A DNA stretch of 60,000 nt from Symsagittifera roscoffensis (Eukaryota; Xenacoelomorpha; Acoela; Convolutidae). The DNA is taken from assembly GCF_963678635.1 (NCBI RefSeq), contig NC_087065.1:20963480-21023479 (forward strand), in the 5' to 3' direction. This document shows positions 13,282 to 25,076 of this stretch, piece after piece (position 1 is the first letter of the stretch; the number at the start of each line of letters is the position of its first letter). The notes beneath the pieces are model-generated. The model was not told where the DNA came from. It saw only the letters and a program-made list of their open reading frames with translations, and ran no database searches. The position numbers were made by a program, and so were the translations under genes.

Positions 13282-13957
13282 CTATCTTATGTTTCTAAAA
13301 TTATAATTACTCTGTCTGATTTGATCAGGGTTTACATTTTTATAAAGGATTGATTCAATAGAAAATTTTATCATTCTAGCGTGTATTTTTGCTACTTGAA
13401 AAGTGGTACCAGTGTCTTTGGGAAACCAAACAGTTGTTGTTTGTTTTCGTGTAGTAGGATCGCAGTATCCTTGGTCGTTTTTGCAAGGGAGTCTGATTTC
13501 TTGAGAAACTATAGTGTCATCTTTTAAATCTCGTGTTAGTTGTACTTTTTCAAGTTGTATTTTCCAATCAAAAAACATTATTTCTTGGTATCCTTCAATT
13601 TTAGTGTCGGCTTTACATTTTGAGGGGTTATTTATTTCAATGTGCGGTATCCAATTTTTATCATGGAGATCGTAAGTTAACCTTCCATGTGCTCCGTGGA
13701 AGGGAAATTTGTCGTCTAGTTTTATGTGACCTTGGTATCTTTCAATTTCGGCTTGATGTGCAGAGTCTGGGAAGTTTACCAATTTTTTGGTTGTGCCTTT
13801 GTTTGATGTGATTTTTAATCGTCGAAGTCCGTTTTTACAATTGTCTGCTCTGAGATGTAATAGTCTTTTGATGTTACTTTGGTAGAAAGAATCATGATCT
13901 AGTCTGTTTTTGTTTCCGTTTGAAACTTGGGAACAATGTACTTTCTTTTCTTTACTT
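13282..13957 (-). pseudogene. Env-like glycoprotein, upstream segment
   Basis: A frame of about 225 codons is open from the satellite junction to 13,282. It has a charged, soluble-protein composition with regularly placed Cys (VHCSQ, DNCKN, SKCKAD, LPCKN, GYCDPT), as expected for a disulphide-bonded ectodomain. The ORF formally continues to an ATG at 14,076, but its first ~39 codons are ordinary satellite sequence translated in frame, so that N-terminus is fusion by accident. The true start of the env-like gene has been lost at the junction. It lies downstream of integrase in the same orientation. The env assignment is inferred from order and composition; another element-encoded protein is possible. 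Confidence 0.5.
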
Positions 13958-15384
13958 GCCAAATCAGTTCGCGAGACGATCAAATTGCTCTTGAGCGAAA
14001 CTTCGAAGACAACAAAATTTATAAAATTAAACTTTTTAGTTTCCCGATGAAACAAATCAGATGGCAAAGTTCTCAAGTATTTTTATTGTAGCCGATCAAC
14101 GATGAAAATTGTTTTCAAGTTGTTTTGGAGGCCAACGAATTTTGAGAACTGTTAATGTTTTCCTAAGCAAGCTATTCAAGCGATGAATTTTTAAAAACTT
14201 TATGTTATTTCAGACCAAATCGGTTCCTGGAAAAATTAAGTTTTCATAAGCAACCTATTCAAAATATCAAATTTCTAAATTTTGCAAATTACTTCTTAGA
14301 GCAAATGGTTTGCTAAAAAAATCTGATTTTCTTAAACAAGCTACCCAAGTATTTTAAACATCATTTTGATACTTTTTAAACTATTCATGAAGCAAATCAG
14401 ATGGCAGAAAATTGAAGTTTTTTAGCGGAGGCATTCAGACGATGAAATTTTAAAATATTTCAAGTTATTTTGTAGCGCGAATCGGTTCGCAAATATTTAG
14501 GTTTTTCTAAGAAAACTATTAGAGCTATGGTTTATTGAAAAAATTCAACATATTTCATAGAACGAATCGGTTCGCAAAAAAACTAATTTTTTCCAGGCAA
14601 GCTAGTTAACTATAAAGTTTTAAAATATTTCAAGTTGTTTCATATTCCGAATCCAATTGCAAAAAAAAATCATTTTTTTTTAGCTTGGACTTCATGCAAG
14701 GATTGTTTCAAATACATGGAACTACGTCATAGACCCAATTGGTTCGCAAAAAAGATAGGTTTTTCAAAGCATGCTATTGAAGCTACGAAACTTTTAAACT
14801 TACTTCATAGACCGATTTATTTCGTCAAAAAATGACGGTTTTCTAAGGAAGCTATTTAAGCTATGAAAATTTGGTTTATTTCAAATTATTTAATAAATTG
14901 AATCAATTCGCAAAAACTTTAAATATTTCTAGGCAAGCTCGGAATTTTGATACCTTTCAAAATAAATCAAAGCGCAAATCGGTTTGCAGAAAGTTAATTG
15001 TCATTCTGATCAAGATATTCAAGTAAGGAAACTTTGAACAATTTCAAGTCAAGCCATGTCGTAAATCGGATCAAAATTTTTTTTTTCAAAGACCAGGAGT
15101 TTAAAATTTTCTAGACAAGCTACTCAAACAATGTTTTTAGAATATTTTCTAGTTATTTCAACATTTAACTTGGGTGGCGACAAGCTTAAAATTTTCTATT
15201 GAAGCCATTGGAGCAGTGAAACCTTGAAAAATTCTAAGTTACTTCAGACAAACTCGGATCGCAAAAAGTGACAGTTTTGTAGGCAAGCTTTTCCAGCCAG
15301 AAAACTTTTTTATTAGGCTAGAAAGTTTTAAAATATTTCAAAATCTTTTAGGCCAAATCAGTTCGCGATACGATCAAACTGATC
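13958..15384. repeat. Single satellite unit embedded inside the retroelement
   Basis: At 13,958 the element switches abruptly to satellite (CCAAATCAGTTCGCGAGACG) and at about 15,384 it switches back just after CCAAATCAGTTCGCGATACG. The two junctions therefore lie at the same phase of the satellite unit, 1,394 bp apart, so one permuted unit plus a ~25-bp overlap is enclosed. The piece resembles the units around 7-9 kb and carries the same 85-bp cores. No target duplication is visible at the two element-side flanks. Confidence 0.9.
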
Positions 15385-17634
15385 AAATGATTTCTCTGGT
15401 TATAAATGGGGGAGGTAAAGATTGAGCTGTTATATTCGGGGTGGGGGGGGGGGCAAGGGATAAAGGATGGTGAATTATATTATTTAGTCTTACTGTGATT
15501 TCAAATTGTGTAAGTTTTTGTATGTTATGTTTTTGTATACCTTTGTGGATGTCTTGTCGCTATTGTAATCTGTTTAGTGCGCAGTTGTGTAATTTGTTTT
15601 TTTTTTGTGATGTTGTCCAAATAATGGAAGGGGTGCTACTAATGTATTCCAATCTAATCGTAGGTGCATGTTATTTATTAAATTTTCTCTATATTTAGCG
15701 TCGAGATTTGTAGGAAAATTTGGGGGAAATTGTGTTTGTGAGGTTTGAGTCAAGGAAGGGGATTAAGGGAGTGAAAGTGGTTCTGGTAGTGACAAATTTG
15801 TGTCAGATGAATCGTCTATTGTTTTGTTCACCAAGTTTGGTTCGCCTTGAGTAAAAGGTTGTGTCATCCAAAATGAGGGATGTTCTATAGTGGCTGTGGG
15901 ATTAAAAGGATTTTTTTTCGGATTTGTTCAGATGTGGGGGTTGAACCTAAATAATCTGATGGGATACTTGATAAGTTTTGTTGTGTTGGGGTCTGGAGAT
16001 TATTTTGAATTGTGCTACTGGAGAGGTCTAAAGGGTTTGCTATTGGTGAATGAGGTATATTGAATTGAACTCTGTGGGTTTACAAATTTCTATTTCGTCT
16101 TGGATGAATAATTTGTCTGTTTTTTTTTCGAGCGTGTTTTGGTTTTGACTTTAGTGTCCTGCTCTATTAGGATCTTGCTGGAGAGGGGGTATATATTACT
16201 TACTGGTTCATATTGTGGTTCGCTTAGAGATGCTTGGCAAACTACTGGTTCGAACAATCGTGCATGTCTTCCTTCAAATGTGTATGTATTGTCTTGAAAA
16301 GAGTATATATGTGTGATGATTGGGGGTTATTTGTTTGACTATTTGTTGATGTTGTTGGAGGTTCTTGGGACGTTGTTGGTGGGACTGATGTGGGGTTTGT
16401 TGATTAGCAATTTTGGAAAAATTCTGGAAAATTATGCGTTAATGAAGAAATTTTATGTTTTTTGTAAAAATGTTCGATGAAAAGGATTAAAAGAATCGTT
16501 GCTAATGCGAAAGTTATGATAGCCTTTTTTATACATTTGCAAATTGTCATTATGAGAGATATTAAAAATAAGAGAAAAAGTATGAAAAGAAGAAAAATAT
16601 CTGTTCTACTAAATAGATGTTGGAACAATTATATAGTTATTTGAAGTATCGTACCTGAGGAGGTGGTCATTGATTTTGGAAAAAATACCCTAGGCTTGGG
16701 CAATGGATTAAAAAGTTTTAAAAAAAAAGTTGCAAAACATTTTTCTAGGATATCGGATATGAAGTTTATACAAAGTTTGAAAACATTTGGAATGATTAAA
16801 AAAAAGTTTGAATGAATGTTTTGAAATTTGTTGACTGTTCGAGAAAGAAGCATTTGAAGAAATGATTCGTTTCGTCGATTTTTTTTTATTTTTTAAGGCT
16901 AAACTCAAGTGTGGTCCGTTTGATTATTGGTTTTTTGACAAGTGGGTTGAATTTAGGCAATTTTTGATAAAGAAAAGTTTTGAGGGCTCTCAAATGTCCT
17001 CCTGGTTTTGTTGTTATTTATTGGTTGTTGGGGTATCTAAGAAATCTTCGTACCTTAGGCTAAATGATCATGCCCATTTTGTTCTTTAAGCTAATTTAAT
17101 ACTTTGCCTGGGGGGTTTTTGAGATCTAAGTTGGGACAATATTGTTGATCTTTGTTCAGCTTGATAGGGGAGGGTTATAATCTTGATACTTTGTTTTTTT
17201 TCAGGTGTCAATGTTTAGCGGTTTGCTTATTTTTGACGTGGAGGTCCTTTAGTTATAGGTAGAGATTGGCTTGAAGGTGATTGTTTGTCGGCTAAAAAAG
17301 TCGTGTCAAAATTGAGGTGATGATTCGGAAAAGTTTATAATTTGCTGAATTGAACCTAGTTTGCTCAAGTGCTTTTCAGCATGAATTTTGAAAAATGTTT
17401 GGGTTATGAAAAGATTTGCAAGAGGTAAAAATGTTAATTAATTTGAAAGTGGTTTCTGAAATTCAATTTTCTTTATTATTTCAGACAGTGGGATGAATGT
17501 TTCGTAATCTTTGCGTGGCTAATTTTGAAGTCGCGATGATTTTCTATGTGGGGAGTTTTCTTTTTGATCTTGTGGTAGAATTTTTTCTTCAAATTTTCGA
17601 TTTGTTTTTCATGTTTGTGTTATCGTTTTGTTAT
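15385..17634 (-). pseudogene. Degenerate retroelement sequence 3' of integrase, with a membrane ORF
   Basis: This stretch follows the integrase C-terminus on the minus strand and is broken by stops in all frames. A 74-codon ORF at 16,404-16,628 is strongly hydrophobic: DIFLLFILFLLFLISLIMTI is one membrane span, and a second (FALATILLILFIEHF) follows a Lys/Cys-rich hinge. At about 15,970-16,080 one frame is Ser/Pro/Gln/Asn-rich (IPHSPIANPLDLSSS). A membrane anchor followed by a polar tail suggests the C-terminal part of an env-like protein. A G-run at 15,436-15,452 is of the wrong strand for a polypurine tract of this element. Either the env region was rearranged around the satellite piece or two element fragments are joined here. 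Confidence 0.4.
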
Positions 17635-17991
17635 CTAAATTTTTTGATGTTTGTTTGGAAGCTCTTTCTCATTTTTATCTAATGGTCTCTGGATACGGAT
17701 GATATCAGTGCTTTGATTTTGTACGTGATCTGATTTATTTTGAATAACTTTAAGTCCTGTAAAAGAGTATAATTGAGTCAGTTCGCGAAGAGTGTACTCT
17801 TTTGGATAATAAGGTAAAAGATTGTTTTGTTGTTGAATGATTTCTTTTTTGCTTAGGTCTGTTAGTTTGTATGTTAAATCAGGGGGTTTATCAATGATTT
17901 GATATGATCCTTTTCGGAGTAGCTGTAAATTTTTAGATATTCTTTTTTGTGTTGTAAGAATTGGACTTAAAACGTAAGATCCAATTTTCAA
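17635..17991 (-). pseudogene. Integrase C-terminal domain
   Basis: A 118-codon frame in pol orientation lies just downstream of the integrase core. Near residue 28 it reads LRKGSYQIIDKPPDLTYKL, which fits the GPY/F-type module found at the end of many gypsy-type integrases, with Ser replacing Pro in the expected GPY. That module is thought to bind DNA or to multimerise the enzyme. The remainder is Lys-, Gln- and Asn-rich, consistent with an integrase tail. The frame ends at 17,635, which probably marks the end of pol. It is not continuous with the core because of stops at 17,992-18,055. Confidence 0.6.
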
Positions 17992-18055
17992 GTTTGTAGC
18001 TGGGGTAAATCGAGAATTTACTTGGGAATTAATATTTTGTCTTTGTTACTTTCCA

Positions 18056-18548
18056 TTAACTTTTGTTGTGTCTTTCATCTTTGTTTAAAATCCATTCGAT
18101 GTGTGTACCGGAAGCTAATTTTAAAGCTTGTGGATGATGGAAGTGATCTTCATTGTGGGTATGTAGTGGCAGATTATAACATATTGATTCTTTATTGGGT
18201 TGACAATAACCTTGTGTATTTTTTGAACAAATTGCTGTGAACATTATCGGTTTCCGTGGTTTTTGATTGAAAACCATTTCATAGGGTGATAGTCCTAAAG
18301 TTGTTGTGGTTTGTGAGTTATAAGATAATGGGAATAGTTATACATCTGTTGACCATTCAGTATATCGTGTGTAATTTCCGTTAATGCTACATCTAAGATA
18401 CTCTTGTAATGAACGGTTCATGCCTTCGACTAATCAATTAGTCCAAGGTGCATGAGATATACGTGTTTTGTGCTTAATATTATATAAGTGGCATAAAGTA
18501 ATGATTTCTTTGTTTATAAATGCAGTGCCATTGTTTGTAACAAGGATT
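18056..18548 (-). pseudogene. Integrase catalytic core, second half, with an altered active-site residue
   Basis: The minus strand reads VTNNGTAFINKEIITLCH near 18,500-18,540, then a segment with VEGMNRSLQEYLR near 18,395-18,430, then a 73-codon frame at 18,056-18,277. In retroviral and gypsy integrases the second catalytic Asp lies in a DNGT-type motif and the catalytic Glu about 35 residues later. Here the Glu is visible (VEG) but the Asp position at about 18,533 is Asn (TNNGT), and a stop separates the two. The first catalytic Asp lies in the repeated segment at about 18,653-18,658 (VIDDAF). This single-copy half serves only the first of the three tandem pol copies, so no copy can encode a working integrase. 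Confidence 0.75.
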
Positions 18549-20725
18549 CCGGGTAAACCGCATTTTGCTATCCAGTTTTCATAAAGTGTTTTATATGCAT
18601 TTTAAGCATTACAATGAGGTACTGGGTTAAATGCTACGTAGTGTGTGAATGCGTCGTCTATGACCATTATATATGAGTTTCCCTCTGAGGATTGTGATTT
18701 TGGTACTTTTGTATCAAATGAAATTCTGTGGTTGAAATGTTTGTCCTGCTCCTGAGTTTCCTTTAGTGGGTAAAGAGTGAGAGGTTTGAAAAGCTATAAG
18801 CATCATACTTGAAGGTAGGCAGAGTACTTTGATATCAGATATTTTTGGTATTCCAGAGTATCTGTAATTTCGTTGATAGAGGTATTGTTAAACTTTCTGG
18901 AATATCTAAGATGTGTTTTTTTTCCAAGAATGGTTATATCGGCTTCAATTGGCTTGGTTTTATATTTGTGCCAAAAATTCAGTTGTCTAATCACTGGGTC
19001 AAGATTTAGATGTTTATGTAATAATTCGAGTGTTAATTTTTCTGTTATTGAGAGAAAAACGTTTTCAATTTCCATTTTTGATAGAGATTTTGTATCTAGT
19101 GGATCATGAAGGTTAAAAACTTTATTTATTGTATATTTTGAGTCGTTATTTGGTGGGCCTGATAAATTTATATTATCATTTAGGTTTTCTTTTTCTATTA
19201 AAGGGAATATATATATTTTTTTATATTATAATTTTTGTTTGATAGGTTTTTGCTGTGTGTTTTTTTTTAATCCATGACGATTATGGTATCAGTTTGAATG
19301 TAGATTTTCCTAGTTTGTCTACTTCTTAATGATTGTTTTGACAATCTAATTATAGTGGAAAGCGTTGTAGATTAATAATTTGTGATTGGTCTATGTCAGT
19401 TTTTACTGCATCTTTGCTTTTTAATCTTGGTGAGGTTTCATATTGTGCAAGAAAAAATTTAATATTTTGTGGTGTTTCAACTGTTGTTGTTCTTGTTAAC
19501 AATTCAGGTTGTGTATTTGCACTGAGAGTATCGGGTAGTGCGAGGTTTTTCCTGCTGTCCAAACTATGTGTTTGGGTATTTATTTAAAATCAGTTGAAAT
19601 CTCTAAACTCTATGGTTTGCGTTTGATTTTTGTGTAAAAAGAAAAATAATGAGTTTATGATCTTTAAATAAAACTGTTGGATGTTTAGATCCAAGCATTA
19701 AAAAATCATATTCTGTAAGTGTATACATTATGGCTGTGCATTTTCTCATAATTGTAGAGAATCTAAGATCAGCTTGTGGGAATAGTCTAGAGTTTGCTGA
19801 AACGAGGTTCATTTTATTTGTTCCATTGTGAGATTGTAATAATGCTGCGCCAATGCCAAAGTTAAAGGCGTCGCACATGGCTTAAAACGGTTGGTTGGGA
19901 TCTGGAATAGTGTTTGATAATTGTTCAGTGAGAAGAGTTTTGATTTCTTCAAATCGTTTCTGATGTTCTGTTATCCATTCAAAAGTATTCTGTTGTCTAG
20001 GGACGTTGTAGAATGGTTCTAAGTATAAATGCATTTTATATACGTATTTATTTAAGAAGTTGAACATTCCGAGAAATTCTTGTATTTTTTTTTTATTTGA
20101 AGGTGGTTGGACTTTTTGGATTGCATCTATGCGAAATTTTAATGAAGTTATAGTGTTTCTTTCTATAATATGTCCAAGGAATTTTACTTGTGTTAGAAAA
20201 AAATGTGATTTATCCGGGGCTGCTTTCATGCTTCTGTGTAATAGTATTTTATGATAATTTTCTAAAAGAATGAACAATTTGTCTTATGTTTGTGATTGCA
20301 TAAAAACATCGTCTAAAAATGTGATTGCATTTTTGTTGAGTATTAGTTGTCTGAAAATTTTACTCATGAATGCTGAAAATGATGGTGGTCCTATGGAAAT
20401 TCCATTGAATATTCTGTTGAATTCGTATTGTTGATTTCCAATAACGAATTGTGTTAATCGTCTGGATTGATCGTCTAACGGCATTTGATTATATGCACGA
20501 TTCATATCTGCTGTTGTGAAATATTTACCGTTTATTTTTGTGATAATTACTTGAACTGGTGCAATAGGCCAATTACATTTAGAATCATCAATGAGTGAAT
20601 TGAGGTTAATTGCATTTAGATCTATTTGTAATGATTCTCCTTTTGCTAAAATGATAACAGGGTTTACGAACGTGTTACCTTTAGGCTGTTCTTTTTTATT
20701 TGCTGGAGAAATGATTTCATATTGT
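18549..20725 (-). pseudogene. Tandem pol core, copy 1: RT, RNase H and start of integrase
   Basis: Minus-strand order is RT fingers/palm (about 20,703-20,284), RT thumb/connection (20,277-19,882), RNase H (19,878-19,603), a linker (19,562-19,350), a 90-residue pre-integrase frame (19,075-18,803) and integrase up to GLPG. RT has the block YNQMPLDDQSRRLTQFVIGN and the catalytic FLDDVF, where Phe replaces the usual Tyr of YxDD. RNase H has the first catalytic Asp in MCDAF and a later Asp in FKDHK, while the expected Glu position reads RKCTAI. Stops interrupt the joins RT-connection (SQT*) and connection-RNase H (PF*AMCD), and another lies in integrase (CNA*NAY). The distance between the zinc-binding region and the integrase core is unusually short, so most of the HHCC finger seems deleted. 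Confidence 0.88.
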
Positions 20726-22902
20726 CCGGGTAAACCGCATTTTGCTATCCAGTTTTCATAAAGTGTTTTATATGCATTTTAAGCATTACAATGAGGTACT
20801 GGGTTAAATGCTACGTAGTGTGTGAATGCGTCGTCTATGACCATTATATATGAGTTTCCCTCTGAGGATTGTGATTTTGGTACTTTTGTATCAAATGAAA
20901 TTCTGTGGTTGAAATGTTTGTCCTGCTCCTGAGTTTCCTCTAGTGTGTAAAGAGTGAGAGGTTTGAAAAGCTATAAGCATCATACTTGAAGGTAGGCAGA
21001 GTACTTTGGTATCAGATATTTTTGGTATTCCAGAGTATCTGTAATTTCGTTGATAGAGGTATTGTTAAACTTTCTGGAATATCTAAGATGTGTTTTTTTT
21101 TCCAAGAATGGTGATATCGGCTTCAATTGGCTTGGTTTTATATTTGTGCCAAAATTTCAGTTGTCTAATCACTGGGTCAAGATTTAGATGTTTATGTAAT
21201 AATTCGAGTGTTAATTTTTCTGTTATTGAGAGAAAAACGTTTTCAATTTCCATTTTTGATAGAGATTTTGTATCTAGTGGATCATGAAGGTTAAAAACTT
21301 TATTTATTGTATAATTTGAGTCGTTATTTGGTGGGCCTGATAAATTTATATTATCATTTAGTTTTTCTTTTCCTATTAAAGGGAATATATCTTTTTTTTA
21401 TATTATAATTTTTGTTTGATAGGTTTTTGCTGTGTGTTTTTTTTTAATCCATGACGATTATGGTATCAGTTTGAATGTAGATTTTCCTAGATTGTCTACT
21501 CCTTAATGATTGTTTTGACAATCTAAATATAGTAGAAAGCGTTGTAGATTAATAATTTGTGATTGGTCTATGTCAGTTTTTACTGCATCTTTGCTTTTTA
21601 ATCTTGGTGAGGTTTCATCTTGTGCAAGAAAAAATTTAATATTTTGTGGTGTTTCAACTGTTGTTCTTCTTGTTAACAATTCAGGTTGTGTATTTGCACT
21701 GAGAGTATCGGGTAGTGCGAGGTTTTTCCTGCTGTCCAAACTATGTGTTTGGGTATTTATTTAAAATCAGTTGAAATCTCTAAACTCTATGGTTTGCGTT
21801 TGATTTTTGTGTAAAAAGAAAAATAATGAGTTTATGATCTTTAAATAAAACTGTTGGATGTTTAGATCCAAGTATTAAAAAATCATATTCTGTAAGTGTA
21901 TACATTATGGCTGTGCATTTTCTCATAATTGTAGAGAATCTAAGATCAGCTTGTGGGAATAGTCTAGAGTTTGCTGAAACGAGGTTCATTTTATTTGTTC
22001 CATTGTGAGATTGTAATAATGCTGCGCCAATGCCAAAGTTAAAGGCGTCGCACATGGCTTAAAATGGTTGGTTGGGATCTGGAATAGTGTTTGATAATTG
22101 TTCAGTGAGAAGAGTTTTGATTTCTTCAAATCGTTTCTGATGTTCTGTTATCCATTCAAAAGTATTCTGTTGTCTAGGGACGTTGTAGAATGGTTCTAAG
22201 TATAAATGCATTTTATATACGTATTTATTTAAGAAGTTGAACATTCCGAGAAATTCTTGTATTTTTTTTTTATTTGAAGGTGGTTGGAATTTTTGGATTG
22301 CATCTATGCGAAATTTTAATGAAGTTATAGTGTTTCTTTCTATAATATGTCCAAGGAATTTTACTTGTGTTAGAAAAAAATGTGATTTATCCGGGGCTGC
22401 TTTCATGTTTCTGTGTAATAGTATTTTATGATAATTTTCTAAAAGAATGAACAATTTGTCTTATGTTTGTGATTGCATAAAAACATCGTCTAAAAATGTG
22501 ATTGCATTTTTGTTGAGTATTAGTTGTCTGAAAATTTTACTCATGAATGCTGAAAATGATGGTGGTCCTATGGAAATTCCATTGAATATTCTGTTGAATT
22601 CGTATTGTTGATTTCCAATAACGAATTGTGTTAATCGTCTGGATTGATCGTCTAACGGCATTTGATTATATGCACGATTCATATCTGCTGTTGTGAAATA
22701 TTTACCGTTTATTTTTGTGATAATTACTTGAACTGGTGCAATAGGCCAATTACATTTAGAATCATCAATGAGTGAATTGAGGTTAATTGCATTTAGATCT
22801 ATTTGTAATGATTCTCCTTTTGCTAAAATGATAACAGGGTTTACGAACGTGTTACCTTTAGGCTGTTCTTTTTTATTTGCTGGAGAAATGATTTCATATT
22901 GT
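20726..22902 (-). pseudogene. Tandem pol core, copy 2
   Basis: A 2,177-bp unit of exactly the same length as copy 1, joined by ATATTGT|CCGGGTAAACC at 20,725/20,726. It repeats RT (22,682-22,461 and 22,454-22,059), RNase H (22,055-21,780), the post-RNase H linker (21,739-21,503) and the integrase start. It shares the three inactivating stops with copies 1 and 3 but has private differences, for example at 21,090-21,105, where an extra T breaks the 90-residue pre-integrase frame that is open in the other copies. The shared stops show the element was already dead when it was triplicated. The private changes argue against simple copying of one read set. Confidence 0.88.
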
Positions 22903-25076
22903 CCGGGTAAACCGCATTTTGCTATCCAGTTTTCATAAAGTGTTTTATATGCATTTTAAGCATTACAATGAGGTACTGGGTTAAATGCTACGTAGTGTGT
23001 GAATGCGTCGTCTATGACCATTATATATGAGTTTCCCTCTGAGGATTGTGATTTTGGTACTTTTGTATCAAATGAAATTCTGTGGTTGAAATGTTTGTCC
23101 TGCTCCTGAGTTTCCTTTAGTGTGTAAAGAGTGAGAGGTTTGAAAAGCTATAAGCATCATACTTGAAGGTAGGCAGAGTATTTTGATATCAGATATTTTT
23201 GGTATTCTAGAGTATCTGTAATTTCGTTGATAGAGGTATTGTTAAACTTTCTGGAATATCTAAGATGTGTTTTTTTTCCAAGAATGGTGATATCGGCTTC
23301 AATTGGCTTGGTTTTATATTTGTGCCAAAATTTCAGTTGTCTAATCACTGGGTCAAGATTTAGATGTTTATGTAATAATTCGAGTGTTAATTTTTCTGTT
23401 CTTGAGAGAAAAACGTTTTCAATTTCCATTTTTGATAGAGATTTTGTATCTAGTGGATCAAGAAGGTTAAAAACTTTATTTATTGTATATTTTGAGTCGT
23501 TATTTGGTGGGCCTGATAAATTTATATTATCATTTAGGTTTTCTTTTTCTATTAAAGGGAATATATCTTTTTTTATATTATAATTTTTGTTTGATAGGTT
23601 TTTGCTGTGTGTTTTTTTTTAATCCATGACGATTATGGTATCAGTTTGAATGTAGATTTTCCTAGTTTGTCTACTTCTTATTGATTGTTTTGACAATCTA
23701 AATATAGTGGAAAGCGTTGTAGATTAATAATTTGTGATTGGTCTATGTCAGTTTTTACTGCATCTTTGCTTTTTAATCTTGGTGAGGTTTCATCTTGTGC
23801 AAGAAAAAATTTAATATTTTGTGGTGTTTCAACTGTTGTTGTTCTTGTTAACAATTCAGGTTGTGTATTTGCACTGAGAGTATCGGGTAGTGCGAGGTTT
23901 TCCTGCTGTCCAAACTATGTGTTTGGTTATTTATTTAAAATCAGTTGAAATCTCTAAACTCTATGGTTTGCGTTTGATTTTTGTGTAAAAAGAAAAATAA
24001 TGAGTTTATGATCTTTAAATAAAACTGTTGGATGTTTAGATCCAAGTATTAAAAAATCATATTCTGTAAGTGTATACATTATGGCTGTGCATTTTCTCAT
24101 AATTGTAGAGAATCTAAGATCAGCTTGTGGGAATAGTCTAGAGTTTGCTGAAACGAGGTTCATTTTATTTGTTCCATTGTGAGATTGTAATAATGCTGCG
24201 CCAATGCCAAAGTTAAAGGCGTCGCACATGGCTTAAAATGGTTGGTTGGGATCTGGAATAGTGTTTGATAATTGTTCAGTGAGAAGAGTTTTGATTTCTT
24301 CAAATCGTTTCTGATGTTCTGTTATCCATTCAAAAGTATTCTGTTGTCTAGGGACGTTGTAGAATGGTTCTAAGTATAAATGCATTTTATATACGTATTT
24401 ACTTAAGAAGTTGAACATTCCGAGAAATTCTTGTATTTTTTTTTTATTTGAAGGTGGTTGGACTTTTTGGATTGCATCTATGCGAAATTTTAATGAAGTT
24501 ATAGTGTTTCTTTCTATAATATGTCCAAGGAATTTTACTTGTGTTAGAAAAAAATGTGATTTATCCGGGGCTGTTTTCATGTTTCTGTGTAATAGTATTT
24601 TATGATAATTTTCTAAAAGAATGAACAATTTGTCTTATGTTTGTGATTGCATAAAAACATCGTCTAAAAATGTGATTGCATTTTTGTTGAGTATTAGTTG
24701 TCTGAAAATTTTACTCATGAATGCTGAAAATGATGGTGGTCCTATGGAAATTCCATTGAATATTCTGTTGAATTCGTATTGTTGATTTCCAATAACGAAT
24801 TGTGTTAATCGTCTGGATTGATCGTCTAACGGCATTTGATTATATGCACGATTCATATCTGCTGTTGTGAAATATTTACCGTTTATTTTTGTGATAATTA
24901 CTTGAACTGGTGCAATAGGCCAATTACATTTAGAATCATCAATGAGTGAATTGAGGTTAATGGCATTTAGATCTATTTGTAATGATTCTACTTTTGCTAA
25001 AATGATAACAGGGTTTACGAACGTGTTACCTTTAGGCTGTTCTTTTTTATTTGCTGGAGAAATGATTTCATATTGT
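22903..25076 (-). pseudogene. Tandem pol core, copy 3
   Basis: A 2,174-bp unit: RT at 24,856-24,635 and 24,628-24,233, RNase H at 24,229-23,954, linker region around 23,700-23,900 and the pre-integrase frame at 23,429-23,157. Its right edge continues into the single-copy N-terminal part of RT (TATTGT|TCTAG at 25,076/25,077), so this is the copy in original contact with the upstream pol sequence. A one-base loss of T near 23,900 alters the post-RNase H frame relative to copies 1 and 2. It shares the inactivating stops of the other copies. Confidence 0.88.

Noticed and set aside
15430-15470. G-run and purine-rich stretch as the polypurine tract of the element
   Set aside because: It is purine-rich on the plus strand, whereas the element is coded on minus; it is also not followed by a recognisable LTR.
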